Under the pieces are notes generated by a model, which was not told where the DNA came from, did not search any database, and was given only the letters and a program-made list of their open reading frames with translations. Positions 22,889 through 30,526 of a stretch of 40,311 bases of DNA are shown one piece after another (the first letter of the stretch is position 1; each line of letters opens with the position of its first letter). Source of the DNA: a virus; IMG/VR virus record IMGVR_UViG_3300048115_000173, positions 1-40,311 of that record. One strand, 5' to 3'. A program made the translations under genes and the position numbers.

Positions 22889-23545
22889 ATGATGGAACTC
22901 AAACTCCCGCACCGATGGTCTGACCTCTCACTCGGAGAACTCCAGGTCATGATGACCGCAGACAACCCACTCGAGAAGATATCCATATGCTCCGGGTACT
23001 CGGTGGAGAAACTGCGTGCGACGCCTCAGAAGCTAATAGAAGCCGCCTCAGCGCATTTAGACAACCTTCTCACCCAAGAGACCGCACGTCATCAGAAAGT
23101 CGTTGAGATGGACGGAAAACGATTTGGCTTTATTCCGAACTGGGATGAGTTCACGGCGGGTGAGTGGATCGATATGGAAAACCACCTCGAAGACTTTTGG
23201 GCAAACGCTCACAAAATTACCGCTCTCCTATATCGAGAAGTGACCTACGAACTCGGAGACAAATACGAGATAAAGAAGTACACCGCCAAAGAAGACGCAA
23301 GCATCTTTGAAGAGATGCCCGCAGACCTTATCTCGGGGATGCTGCTTTTTTTTTGGACTTCCAGAAATCAACTGCTTCACGATATGCAGTTCTCTTTGCT
23401 GGAGGTGGCGGACAAAGCGATCCAGTCGGCCAAAAATGGGGGTGGTATCATCTCCTCTATTCCCTCGCAGGGGAAGACGTTCTCAAAATGGACGCGATTA
23501 CGGAACTCCCTGTCCAAGTCATCTTCCAGCACCTCAGTTATCTAA
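22889..23545 (+). CDS. Tail assembly chaperone-like protein, 218 aa (phage A)
   Basis: The N-terminal ~155 residues (LPHRWSDLSLGELQVM, VEMDGKRFGFIPNWDEFTAGEWIDME, KITALLYREVTYELGDKYEIKKY) match a conserved Bacteroidetes-phage family located at the start of tail operons, with the layout of G-type tail chaperones. The zero-frame C-terminus ends in Ser-rich sequence. In the -1 frame the region 23311-23577 is open and encodes GQKWGWYHLLYSLAGED, a plausible alternative C-terminal domain, so a frameshifted GT-like product is likely. Alternatively a base is miscounted in a homopolymer. Confidence 0.65.
   Translation: MMELKLPHRWSDLSLGELQVMMTADNPLEKISICSGYSVEKLRATPQKLIEAASAHLDNLLTQETARHQKVVEMDGKRFGFIPNWDEFTAGEWIDMENHLEDFWANAHKITALLYREVTYELGDKYEIKKYTAKEDASIFEEMPADLISGMLLFFWTSRNQLLHDMQFSLLEVADKAIQSAKNGGGIISSIPSQGKTFSKWTRLRNSLSKSSSSTSVI
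23347..23353 (+). promoter_or_regulatory. Candidate -1 frameshift site T TTT TTT (phage A)
   Basis: Within a run of nine T, the zero-frame codons CTT-TTT-TTT-TGG give the slippery heptamer T TTT TTT. A -1 slip here would make a protein of about 229 aa ending at 23577 and containing the WGWYHLLYSLAGED segment. The zero frame also looks coding just after the run (SRNQLLHDMQFSLLEVADK), so the shift could instead occur later, near AAAAATGGGGG at about 23435, or reflect an indel. Confidence 0.5.
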
Positions 23546-23560
23546 AAGACAGAAGCTCAC

Positions 23561-26500
23561 ATGATCACGTTCAATAACATCGTAGAAAGGTTTGAAGACT
23601 TCGCGACGAGTCACTTCTTCATAAAGTCATTCTCGTTCGGTTCTCCGGATGACGTAGACCTCGCAAAGTTTACCGAGTTCCCTCTCATGCATTTGGTTTA
23701 TACCGGGGCAACCTATGACAGCGGAACGAAGACTTACAATATCGAGGTTTATATCCTTGACGTACCCGCAGACAAGAGCGATAAAGTAGAACGACAGCGC
23801 GAGGTCGTATCCGATGCGGAGCAATGCGCGGAAGACATTATCGCAGATATCCGGATGGGTGGGAATATCTTCACCTTTGCCCAAGATTATGAAGTCGTAA
23901 ACGCGACAACAACCCCACTCGAAGAAGAGACGAAGAACGTGCTCTCGGGTGTGCTGCTTGATTTGTCAGTTGCTATCCCTTACGAGTGGGACGCTTGCAA
24001 TGCTCCCATTGATGGGGTAACTCCTGGAGGCGGTGACGAGCCGTCCTACGCGAGACGCGGCTTCTTACGTATGTTGACGCTCGACGGATCAACCGATGTC
24101 CTCAGCGTTCGCACGATCAAAGTAAACAACGGCACTCTCACCGATGATGGAGAAGGCGTGGTCACTTTGGACACGGGCGGAGTTGATACGCTAGCAGCTC
24201 TCACCGATGTAACTCTCGCGAACCTTGAGAATCACGATGTTTTAAAATACAACAGCGGACAAACGCGGTGGGAGAATGTCGATTGGCTTCTTATTCTTTA
24301 CACCGAACTAAAGCAAGGCACAACCACGACCCAAAACAACGGAAGCAGAACAGACAGCGCACTCGAGTTAACGGTCACACAAGCCAAACTGAAAGCAGGA
24401 ATCACGGGCGTAGAAATCACGGAGACAAGCCCAGGAGATATTGATCTCATAGTTGCAACGGATGCATCAGGTTCGACAGCTTACACGGCTATCAACATAG
24501 ACGGATCGAAAACTGCAAACGAGGCAGATATCAATCTATACGGCAACGTATACATCCACGATGAAGGGAACGGGACAAAGGCTCGAATGCGTCTCAATAG
24601 CGCGGACAATGTAAACCTCAGCCTCCCCACCTCATCAGGGACTTTAGCACTTACGGACGATATCCCAAGCGCCCCCGTTGACTCGGTGAACGGACAGACA
24701 GGCGTAGTGGTCTTGGTTACGACAGATATTGACGAGGGTACGAATCTTTACTATACAGAGGCACGGGTTGCAGCGAATGCAGCTGTCGTAGCGAATACGG
24801 CAAAGGTTGGAATAACAACACAACAAGCCGCAGATATAACCGCCAACAACGCGAAGACAGGCATCACACCCACGCAAGCGAGCGAGATAACAGCCAACAC
24901 CGCGAAAGTTGGAATCACGACCCAACAAGCGGACGATATCACCGCAAACAATGCAAAGGTCGGGATCACTCAAACCCAAGCCGATGACATCACAGCGAAC
25001 AACGCCAAGACAGGAATCACCCCGACTCAAGCGGGAGAGATAACCGCGAACACGGCAAAAGTGGGAGTCATTGCGGGAGGTACTTCGGGACAAGCTCTTG
25101 TAAAGGCAAGCGGCACGGACTACGACCTCGAATGGGCAGACGCTGCAAGCGGGGTTCAATACCACGAACGCTTTGCAACAGATGCGGAGACCTTCCGAAG
25201 CGGTGCAACAGATACGGTAGAACTTTACTACACCGCTAAAGCGGACGGAGACGGACTCGCAGAGAGCGCAAGCAGCGACACCCCAACAGCGGGCAAGGTC
25301 ATCAAGAGGAAGATATATTACTCAGAGGCTGCGTTCGCAGATCCCGACACGGGTACATGGGTTGAGTTTACGACCCTCGCGGACGATATTACTTTCGCTA
25401 ATGCAAAGGCGGCTCTTTTGGAATATCTGAAAGCGAGGACGGGCGGCACGGTTCCAATCAGCCTCAAGCAAACGTGGGAGGAGGTGAGCGATACCGCGTA
25501 TCTTTTGGACGAAACTTTTGGTTCAGGTGCGGAGGCAGCGTATTCGACGCGGCAACTTCGATTTGCTCAAACCGATTGCATGGTCATTCGCAGAGCATCG
25601 GATAGCACTACCACCACAATTGGCTTTGACGGTTCAGGCAACATCTCGGAGGCAGATATAGAAACGTTCTGCACGGGTACAAGCTGCACGGTAAGCGAGT
25701 GGAAAGACCAAAGCGGAAACGGGAACGATGCGACTGCGGCAGCACCATCTAACGAACCGACAATTTACACGGGTGGCGCGTTGGTGAAGGATGGAGGGCG
25801 CGTAGCTTTTACTTCAACAGCGTCCACCTCTTTTGACTTCACTCAAATCTCAAACGTCAATAGTGTTTTTTCTGTATTAAGACCTACCGACTTTACAAAT
25901 AGTAACTCGAGTTTTATCCTCGGGGATAGTACAAATTTCGATTATCATAGTGGCAATTCAGCTGAGTGGTTGAGCGCAACTCACGCTGACCCCGTGGTGA
26001 GAAACGGCGATAATTATTTAAATGGTTTAAGCGTTAACCTTACGACTTTGGCAAGAAGCGCAGGGCAATATGTTTTAAGTATGATTCACACAGATGGCAC
26101 AGCCGTAGCTAGTAGAATAAGTAAAGACCGTTTTTTGACTAGAAGCTGGGTCGGTAACCGCCAAGAATTAATAATTTATTCAGACGATAGAACGAACGAC
26201 CGCACAGGCATCGAAAGCAACATGGGCGATTACTTCACCCAAAACACGCCACTGCTCGACACGTACAGCGGTGCAGCGGCTGCGTATTCATTGAGGCTTT
26301 TGGATTCAACGTATACGGGTGACGCGATAGAGGTTTACAACGGATCGAGCTACGCGGATATTGGCTTCAACGTATTCGGTGAATTGGATACTGTCGCACT
26401 CGCAGCGCATTGCGGGTCGAATGACGGGTTGGTATCAAAGTGGTACGACCAATCATCGAACTCGAATACGGCAGCGCAAACGGTCACCAGTAAAATGCCA

Positions 26501-26992
26501 AGGATTTACGACGGCAGCACGGGCGTGGTGACGGAGAACGGCAAGCCAGCGGTGGAGATTGACCGTTCAGAATATTTGTCATTTAATTCAAGAATTTACA
26601 CTGCAAGAACAATGGTTGCAGTATTGAACATGACTGCCTTTCAATATAACAGAGTTTGCGGTAATAGCGTAGAAATTGAGTCAGGTATCAAAGGGTGGTC
26701 GGACGGAGGCGGTCTAGATGATGTAAACGAGAAGTTTAATATAAACGCCGTGTCTGTGAATGGAGCGCTTGACACGACTAGACCATATGGCAGCGACATG
26801 ATTGGCTTGTATAATTGCAGCTATTTTACTGGCGATGGCGTAGACTCGGATGGACTTGGTGAAATTGGCTGGCACGTTAATAATCGAAGCCTAAAAGGTA
26901 ACTTGCAAGAACTCATAGTATACCCTGTAGAAGACACAGTTAACCGCACTGACATCGAGGACAACATCAACACTTTTTACGACATCTACTGA
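23561..26992 (+). CDS. Tail fibre/receptor-binding protein, 1143 aa
   Basis: Residues ~1-160 (ERFEDFATSHFFIKSFSFG, YNIEVYILDVPADK) look like a tail-completion-type structural domain that in related phages I recall as a separate protein. Residues 409-502 are 17-aa repeats. Residues ~655-890 and ~900-1143 are two tandem concanavalin-like domains with the ArabFuran-type signature: AYSTRQLRF (661) with WKDQSGNGNDAT (714), and AYSLRLLDS (908) with WYDQSSNSNTA (961). They likely bind cell-surface glycans. The last 104 codons recur at the window start. The next gene overlaps the stop (TGATG). Confidence 0.8.
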   Translation: MITFNNIVERFEDFATSHFFIKSFSFGSPDDVDLAKFTEFPLMHLVYTGATYDSGTKTYNIEVYILDVPADKSDKVERQREVVSDAEQCAEDIIADIRMGGNIFTFAQDYEVVNATTTPLEEETKNVLSGVLLDLSVAIPYEWDACNAPIDGVTPGGGDEPSYARRGFLRMLTLDGSTDVLSVRTIKVNNGTLTDDGEGVVTLDTGGVDTLAALTDVTLANLENHDVLKYNSGQTRWENVDWLLILYTELKQGTTTTQNNGSRTDSALELTVTQAKLKAGITGVEITETSPGDIDLIVATDASGSTAYTAINIDGSKTANEADINLYGNVYIHDEGNGTKARMRLNSADNVNLSLPTSSGTLALTDDIPSAPVDSVNGQTGVVVLVTTDIDEGTNLYYTEARVAANAAVVANTAKVGITTQQAADITANNAKTGITPTQASEITANTAKVGITTQQADDITANNAKVGITQTQADDITANNAKTGITPTQAGEITANTAKVGVIAGGTSGQALVKASGTDYDLEWADAASGVQYHERFATDAETFRSGATDTVELYYTAKADGDGLAESASSDTPTAGKVIKRKIYYSEAAFADPDTGTWVEFTTLADDITFANAKAALLEYLKARTGGTVPISLKQTWEEVSDTAYLLDETFGSGAEAAYSTRQLRFAQTDCMVIRRASDSTTTTIGFDGSGNISEADIETFCTGTSCTVSEWKDQSGNGNDATAAAPSNEPTIYTGGALVKDGGRVAFTSTASTSFDFTQISNVNSVFSVLRPTDFTNSNSSFILGDSTNFDYHSGNSAEWLSATHADPVVRNGDNYLNGLSVNLTTLARSAGQYVLSMIHTDGTAVASRISKDRFLTRSWVGNRQELIIYSDDRTNDRTGIESNMGDYFTQNTPLLDTYSGAAAAYSLRLLDSTYTGDAIEVYNGSSYADIGFNVFGELDTVALAAHCGSNDGLVSKWYDQSSNSNTAAQTVTSKMPRIYDGSTGVVTENGKPAVEIDRSEYLSFNSRIYTARTMVAVLNMTAFQYNRVCGNSVEIESGIKGWSDGGGLDDVNEKFNINAVSVNGALDTTRPYGSDMIGLYNCSYFTGDGVDSDGLGEIGWHVNNRSLKGNLQELIVYPVEDTVNRTDIEDNINTFYDIY
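24785..25066 (+). repeat. 51-bp (17-aa) tandem repeats in the fibre gene
   Basis: Five full units and one partial unit of 51 bp encode ITAN(T/N)AK(V/T)GIT(T/P/Q)(Q/T)QA(D/S/G)(D/E), starting at 24785, 24836, 24887, 24938, 24989 and 25040. Codons vary while the peptide is kept, so selection is on the protein. Such repeats form an extended trimeric coiled-coil shaft in phage fibres. Confidence 0.85.
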
Positions 26993-27393
26993 TGAACGGA
27001 TTTATCATAGTCCTACCAACGGACACGCAGACAAGCGAGCGCAGAGCGTACCAAATAACGCGCGAACTATACAACATAAGCCGACCCGTTTTGATACAGG
27101 CAGAAGGCGAAGCAGCCTCGACCGTGTTCGGGATTGTAGTACACCCTGACGGAGTACAGAACGCGCTGCAAGTGGATACCGATTACCTTATCAACGTACA
27201 CCCTGCTGCAAACCTCGAACGCCTTGTTGCTTGCTTCCCTGAGCTGTCAAACGATGAGCGGTATTCCCTCAGTAGTTACGTGCAAGTGAATCAGCGGTTC
27301 CCTTTCGGGCATATCGTGCCAAGCGATACGACGATCCGAACACAGGAGTACATGGAGGAAAACGGGTGGTTTACTGATCAACCTGAAATTGAT
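26679..27393 (+). repeat. Second copy of the 715-base segment at the window start
   Basis: Bases 1-715 align here without a gap at a constant offset of 26678. The fibre part differs by only a few bases. The 133-aa gene has increasing differences, and similarity ends at its stop codon. The sequences following the two copies (716 onward and 27397 onward) are unrelated. This marks the phage A/phage B boundary. Confidence 0.95.
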
Positions 27394-27396
27394 TAA
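26992..27396 (+). CDS. Fibre-associated protein, 134 aa, unknown function (copy B)
   Basis: Homologue of the gene at 314, with the same start context after the fibre stop. It differs mainly in synonymous positions and in the last ~20 residues (RTQEYMEENGWFTDQPEID). It is followed by phage B tail genes rather than by the membrane-protein gene of phage A. No recognised domain. A fibre-assembly or fibre-tip role is inferred from position only. Confidence 0.8.
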   Translation: MNGFIIVLPTDTQTSERRAYQITRELYNISRPVLIQAEGEAASTVFGIVVHPDGVQNALQVDTDYLINVHPAANLERLVACFPELSNDERYSLSSYVQVNQRFPFGHIVPSDTTIRTQEYMEENGWFTDQPEID

Positions 27397-27405
27397 CTTG
27401 CAGGC

Positions 27406-27573
27406 ATGAAGGTCACAATTCAAAAGGCGTGCAAGCTACGCGGTAACAACTGGAAGAAAGGCGCGACGCCGTCGGTCACTTCTGAATTCGCCGCAGAACT
27501 AAAAGCAAAGGGATACCTCGACGCTCCTACGAAAAAGAAAGACTCAGATAATAACGATTTAATAGAAGAATAA
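27406..27573 (+). CDS. Small basic protein before the tail tube, 55 aa
   Basis: It reads MKVTIQKACKLRGNNWKKGAT, then SEFAAELKAKGYLDAP and a Lys/Asp/Asn-rich tail, and ends 1 base before the tail tube start. Small proteins of this kind, with a beta start and a KG-turn, often precede tail tube or sheath genes. No firm family assignment. Confidence 0.6.
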   Translation: MKVTIQKACKLRGNNWKKGATPSVTSEFAAELKAKGYLDAPTKKKDSDNNDLIEE

Positions 27574-27574
27574 A

Positions 27575-27988
27575 ATGGCCATTTTTAACGGTACAGAATT
27601 AGGCGTATACATCGGCGGCACGCTGATCGCAGCGGCAACAGATTGTTCGCTCTCATTGAACATGGAAACAATCGACATTACCACAAAGGACAGCGCAGGA
27701 TTCCGTGAGCTGCTCGGCGGTGTCAAATCAGGATCAATGAGCGTTAGCGGTTTGATTGATTACAACGACGCTTCAAATGATGACGTTTCTGACTTGTTTA
27801 CAGCGTTGGACAATCGCACAGCTTTAACCTTAAAGTTTGCAAAGGCCAATCCTGTTGTAGGCGAAGACTTCAATTACAGCGCTAGCGGTTTCATCACTAG
27901 CCTTGAGCAGTCAGGCGGCACGGAGGATACAGCTACTTATTCAGCTACCTTTGAGTTGAGCGGTGCAATTACACAAACGGCTGAATGA
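27575..27988 (+). CDS. Major tail tube protein, TP901-1-like (phage B)
   Basis: A 137-aa protein with CSLSLNMETIDITTKDSAGF, RELLGGVKSGSMSVSGLIDYND and a beta-rich C-terminus (ATYSATFELSGAI), the pattern of the TP901-1-like major tail protein family. It polymerises into the tube around the tape measure. It overlaps the tail chaperone gene by 4 bases, the classic order tube, G, GT, tape measure. Confidence 0.85.
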   Translation: MAIFNGTELGVYIGGTLIAAATDCSLSLNMETIDITTKDSAGFRELLGGVKSGSMSVSGLIDYNDASNDDVSDLFTALDNRTALTLKFAKANPVVGEDFNYSASGFITSLEQSGGTEDTATYSATFELSGAITQTAE

Positions 27989-28269
27989 TTGAAGTAAACG
28001 GCACAGAGTACCCAGTGCGGTACAGCATGAAGGCGCTGAAGAAGTTTGAGCGTAAAACAAAAGTCAATGTATTCAGCTTATCCGATCCGTCGAAGCTAAG
28101 TGCAGAGGCGTGCGCCTTCCTTTGTTTCGTTGGTGTTGAATGTGGATGCACCTTTGAAGGGCAGGACTTCGATATGGACCTGCCGACGTTTGAAGACTAC
28201 ATTACACTTGAACACGTCACACAGTGCTTTGATGCACTCGGCGAATACAGCAGCGAAAAAAAAGCATAG
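27985..28269 (+). CDS. Tail assembly chaperone, G-type (phage B)
   Basis: A 94-aa protein starting IEVNGTEYPVRYSMKALKKFERKTK, a helical chaperone with acidic middle. It ends just after an A8 run with codons GAA-AAA-AAA-GCA-TAG. A -1 slip there continues without a stop into the next ORF, producing a G-T fusion of about 207 aa. Position between tail tube and tape measure and the slippery end match the lambda G/GT system, in which the fusion recruits tube subunits to the tape measure. Confidence 0.85.
   Translation: MIEVNGTEYPVRYSMKALKKFERKTKVNVFSLSDPSKLSAEACAFLCFVGVECGCTFEGQDFDMDLPTFEDYITLEHVTQCFDALGEYSSEKKA
28257..28263 (+). promoter_or_regulatory. Programmed -1 ribosomal frameshift site A AAA AAA (phage B)
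   Basis: The slippery heptamer A AAA AAA followed by G lies exactly in the zero frame (AAA codons at 28258 and 28261), two codons before the G-gene stop. After slippage, reading continues from 28263 as SIDGTDKPIGWPDIIRMG and joins the T frame with no stop between. This is the standard tail-chaperone frameshift arrangement. Confidence 0.85.
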
Positions 28270-28607
28270 ACGGCACAGACAAGCCGATTGGTTGGCCTGA
28301 TATTATACGGATGGGGATGGGCATTTTACGCCTGTCCCCTTCTGCGTTTTGGTCAATGACATTCGGCGAGGTAAGCCTTGCACTTGACGCCAACCGTGAG
28401 AGCGAGGAGATGCGCGAACGGATGGAGTGGGAGCGCACGCGGTGGCTTGGTTCTATGATCATGCAACCCCACCTAAAAAAAGGGCGTAAATTGCAGCCAA
28501 AGGACCTGATGCAGTTTCCATGGGAGAAGCCAAAGGCAAAGGCTGACAAGCTCACCAAGGAGGAACTGAGACAACGAATATTAGAAAGAGATCAATGGCA
28601 AAGCTGA
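28263..28607 (+). CDS. T domain of the tail chaperone fusion (phage B)
   Basis: About 114 residues translated only after the -1 shift. DKPIGWPDIIRMG, LRLSPSAFWSMTFGEVSLAL and a charged helical C-terminus (KADKLTKEELRQRILERDQW). The segment with Trp-Ser/Thr-Phe-Gly-Glu is typical of T domains that follow G proteins. An ATG at 28311 could allow independent translation, but the open junction favours fusion. It overlaps the tape-measure start by 13 bases. Confidence 0.8.
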   Translation, partial: SIDGTDKPIGWPDIIRMGMGILRLSPSAFWSMTFGEVSLALDANRESEEMRERMEWERTRWLGSMIMQPHLKKGRKLQPKDLMQFPWEKPKAKADKLTKEELRQRILERDQWQS

Positions 28608-30523
28608 ATGATTTAATTGTAACCATTGGAGCGCAAACGCGGCAGTTTGATAAAGCACTGGGCGCTTCTATGCGCAAGATGCAGAACTTTGGCAGGAGTA
28701 CGAAGCAGCTAGGTAAGTCGATGACGCGAAGCCTGACCATGCCGATCGCTGCACTTGGTGCGGCAGCTATTAAGTCAGCGGCTGACCTCGAAACGATGGA
28801 GGTGAGTTTCATCAGCTTGACAGGTGGCGCAAAGCAGGCCGCCGATATGATGGCCAACCTCAACGAGTTTACAGCAAAGACACCGTTTCAAATTGAGGCA
28901 GTAGCGAAGTCAGCGCGGCAGCTCATTGCATCGGGATCAGGCTTGGAGGAAGTCAATACACAGCTGCAGTTTCTTGGCGACATAGCTGCAACCAGTGGCC
29001 AACCGATTGACGAGATAGCCGCAATCTTTGCTAAGGTCAACGCGAAAGGCAAAGTAGAATTAGAGAACCTGAACCAACTAGCCGAGCGCGGCATACCAAT
29101 CTTTACCGCATTGGCTGAGGCGACTGGTTTGCCTGCTGACAAACTTGGCGCGGGGCGTGTGAGCGTTGATCAGTTTAATGAGGTGTTGCAGAGCTTTAGT
29201 AAAGAGGGTGGTTTTGCTGCTGGTGCAATGGAGCGGCTGAGTGAAACGGCATCGGGTAAATTTAGCACGGCACTTGACAACCTGAAGTTGGCAGGCGCGG
29301 CGTTGGCTGAAGATTTATTACCTGTTGTAAAAGATTTAATTGATAAGTTTACCGCATTTACTCAGCGCATTCAAAAGCTCTCGCCCGAAAGCAAAAAATT
29401 AGCGTTGCAAATTGCAGCAGTTGCAGCGGCCATTGGCCCTGTGTTAGTTATTTTGCCCAGCCTATTAAGTGGGTTTAATGCTGCACGTTTAGCGTTTATA
29501 TCATTAAACACGGTAATGCTTGCCAATCCATTTGCAATAGTTGCAACGGGCATCGCGTTAGTCGTTACTGGTTTAATTGTGTTAAACAACAAAACTAATG
29601 ACGCAGCTACGGCAGTTGAGAAGTTAGCACAGGCAAACAAAGACTTGACGCTTGAGGAACAAAAGCGAAACGTTGAGAAGGCCATAACTGATCAGCAGTC
29701 TTTAGTTGATTTGCTCAAAGCCGAGAAGGAAGCTAAAGATAAAATAGCTCAGAAGTTTGGAGGTAAGGCAATAGCAGAACAGAAGGAGGCGAACAAAGCA
29801 TTTGAAGACGCTAATGAAGAGCTTGGCAAGATGCAAGCAATGTTGGGAGACATTGACAAAGGACTGAGCGATATGGCATCAAGTGCAACGGCAGCAGCTG
29901 CAACCGTCACCGCTGAGATGGAGGCAGTCAAAGAATCGTTTATGATTGCTATCGAGCCTTTACATGTTGACGTTGTAGATAACACTGTTGTAAAGGGTTT
30001 GCAAAGGATGGGCACGGCGGTGCAAGATATAGTGAAGCAAGCACAAGACAACATAGACAGCACACGCCAAAAGATGGCGGCCTTTGGTATGCAAATGGCC
30101 AACAGCTTTACAACTATCTTCTCTCAAATGATTGAAGGATCGTTTAATCTAGAGGAAGCATTAATAAACATGCTAAAAAAAGTGTTGGCGCAGGCCGTTA
30201 GCTTGTTGGTTGTGTTTGGCTTGCTCAGTGTTTTCACTGGTGGGGCTTTTGGCGCAGCGGTTGGCGGCCTTGGTAAATTTATGGGGGCAGGTTTAGGAAT
30301 ACCACAATTTGCAGAGGGCGGTATTGTCAGCGGGCCAGTCATCGCGCAGGTGGGTGAGTACTCAGGCGCATCACATAACCCTGAAGTTATTGCACCGCTA
30401 GACAAATTGCAGAGCATGATGGGCGGCCAAGCCGTACAGGTCACAGGCAAGATCTCAGGCCGTGACATCTTATTAACGAGTGAACGAAATGCAATCGACC
30501 GTAACCGAGTAAGAGGATTTTGA
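28595..30523 (+). CDS. Tape measure protein (phage B)
   Basis: A 642-aa protein. The N-terminal domain AADLETMEVSFISLTGGAKQA, then LNEFTAKTPFQIEAVAKSARQLIASG, is the conserved tape-measure domain. Hydrophobic segments lie around residues 270-345 (IAAVAAAIGPVLVILPSLL, IVATGIALVVTGLIVL), with a helical middle and a Gly-rich hydrophobic segment near 545-575. A C-terminal PQFAEGGIVSGPVIAQVGE matches the usual tape-measure end. It sets tail length and helps DNA entry. Confidence 0.9.
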   Translation: MAKLNDLIVTIGAQTRQFDKALGASMRKMQNFGRSTKQLGKSMTRSLTMPIAALGAAAIKSAADLETMEVSFISLTGGAKQAADMMANLNEFTAKTPFQIEAVAKSARQLIASGSGLEEVNTQLQFLGDIAATSGQPIDEIAAIFAKVNAKGKVELENLNQLAERGIPIFTALAEATGLPADKLGAGRVSVDQFNEVLQSFSKEGGFAAGAMERLSETASGKFSTALDNLKLAGAALAEDLLPVVKDLIDKFTAFTQRIQKLSPESKKLALQIAAVAAAIGPVLVILPSLLSGFNAARLAFISLNTVMLANPFAIVATGIALVVTGLIVLNNKTNDAATAVEKLAQANKDLTLEEQKRNVEKAITDQQSLVDLLKAEKEAKDKIAQKFGGKAIAEQKEANKAFEDANEELGKMQAMLGDIDKGLSDMASSATAAAATVTAEMEAVKESFMIAIEPLHVDVVDNTVVKGLQRMGTAVQDIVKQAQDNIDSTRQKMAAFGMQMANSFTTIFSQMIEGSFNLEEALINMLKKVLAQAVSLLVVFGLLSVFTGGAFGAAVGGLGKFMGAGLGIPQFAEGGIVSGPVIAQVGEYSGASHNPEVIAPLDKLQSMMGGQAVQVTGKISGRDILLTSERNAIDRNRVRGF

Positions 30524-30526
30524 GCC

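Noticed and set aside
23307-23564. A +1 frame ORF of 85 codons within the tail chaperone gene
   Set aside because: It is Cys/Arg/Ser-rich with no family resemblance. The -1 frame, not this one, encodes the plausible C-terminal domain.
24785-25066. Regular 51-bp repeats as a possible CRISPR array
   Set aside because: They are contiguous, in frame within the fibre gene, encode a conserved 17-aa repeat with synonymous variation, and have no unique spacers.
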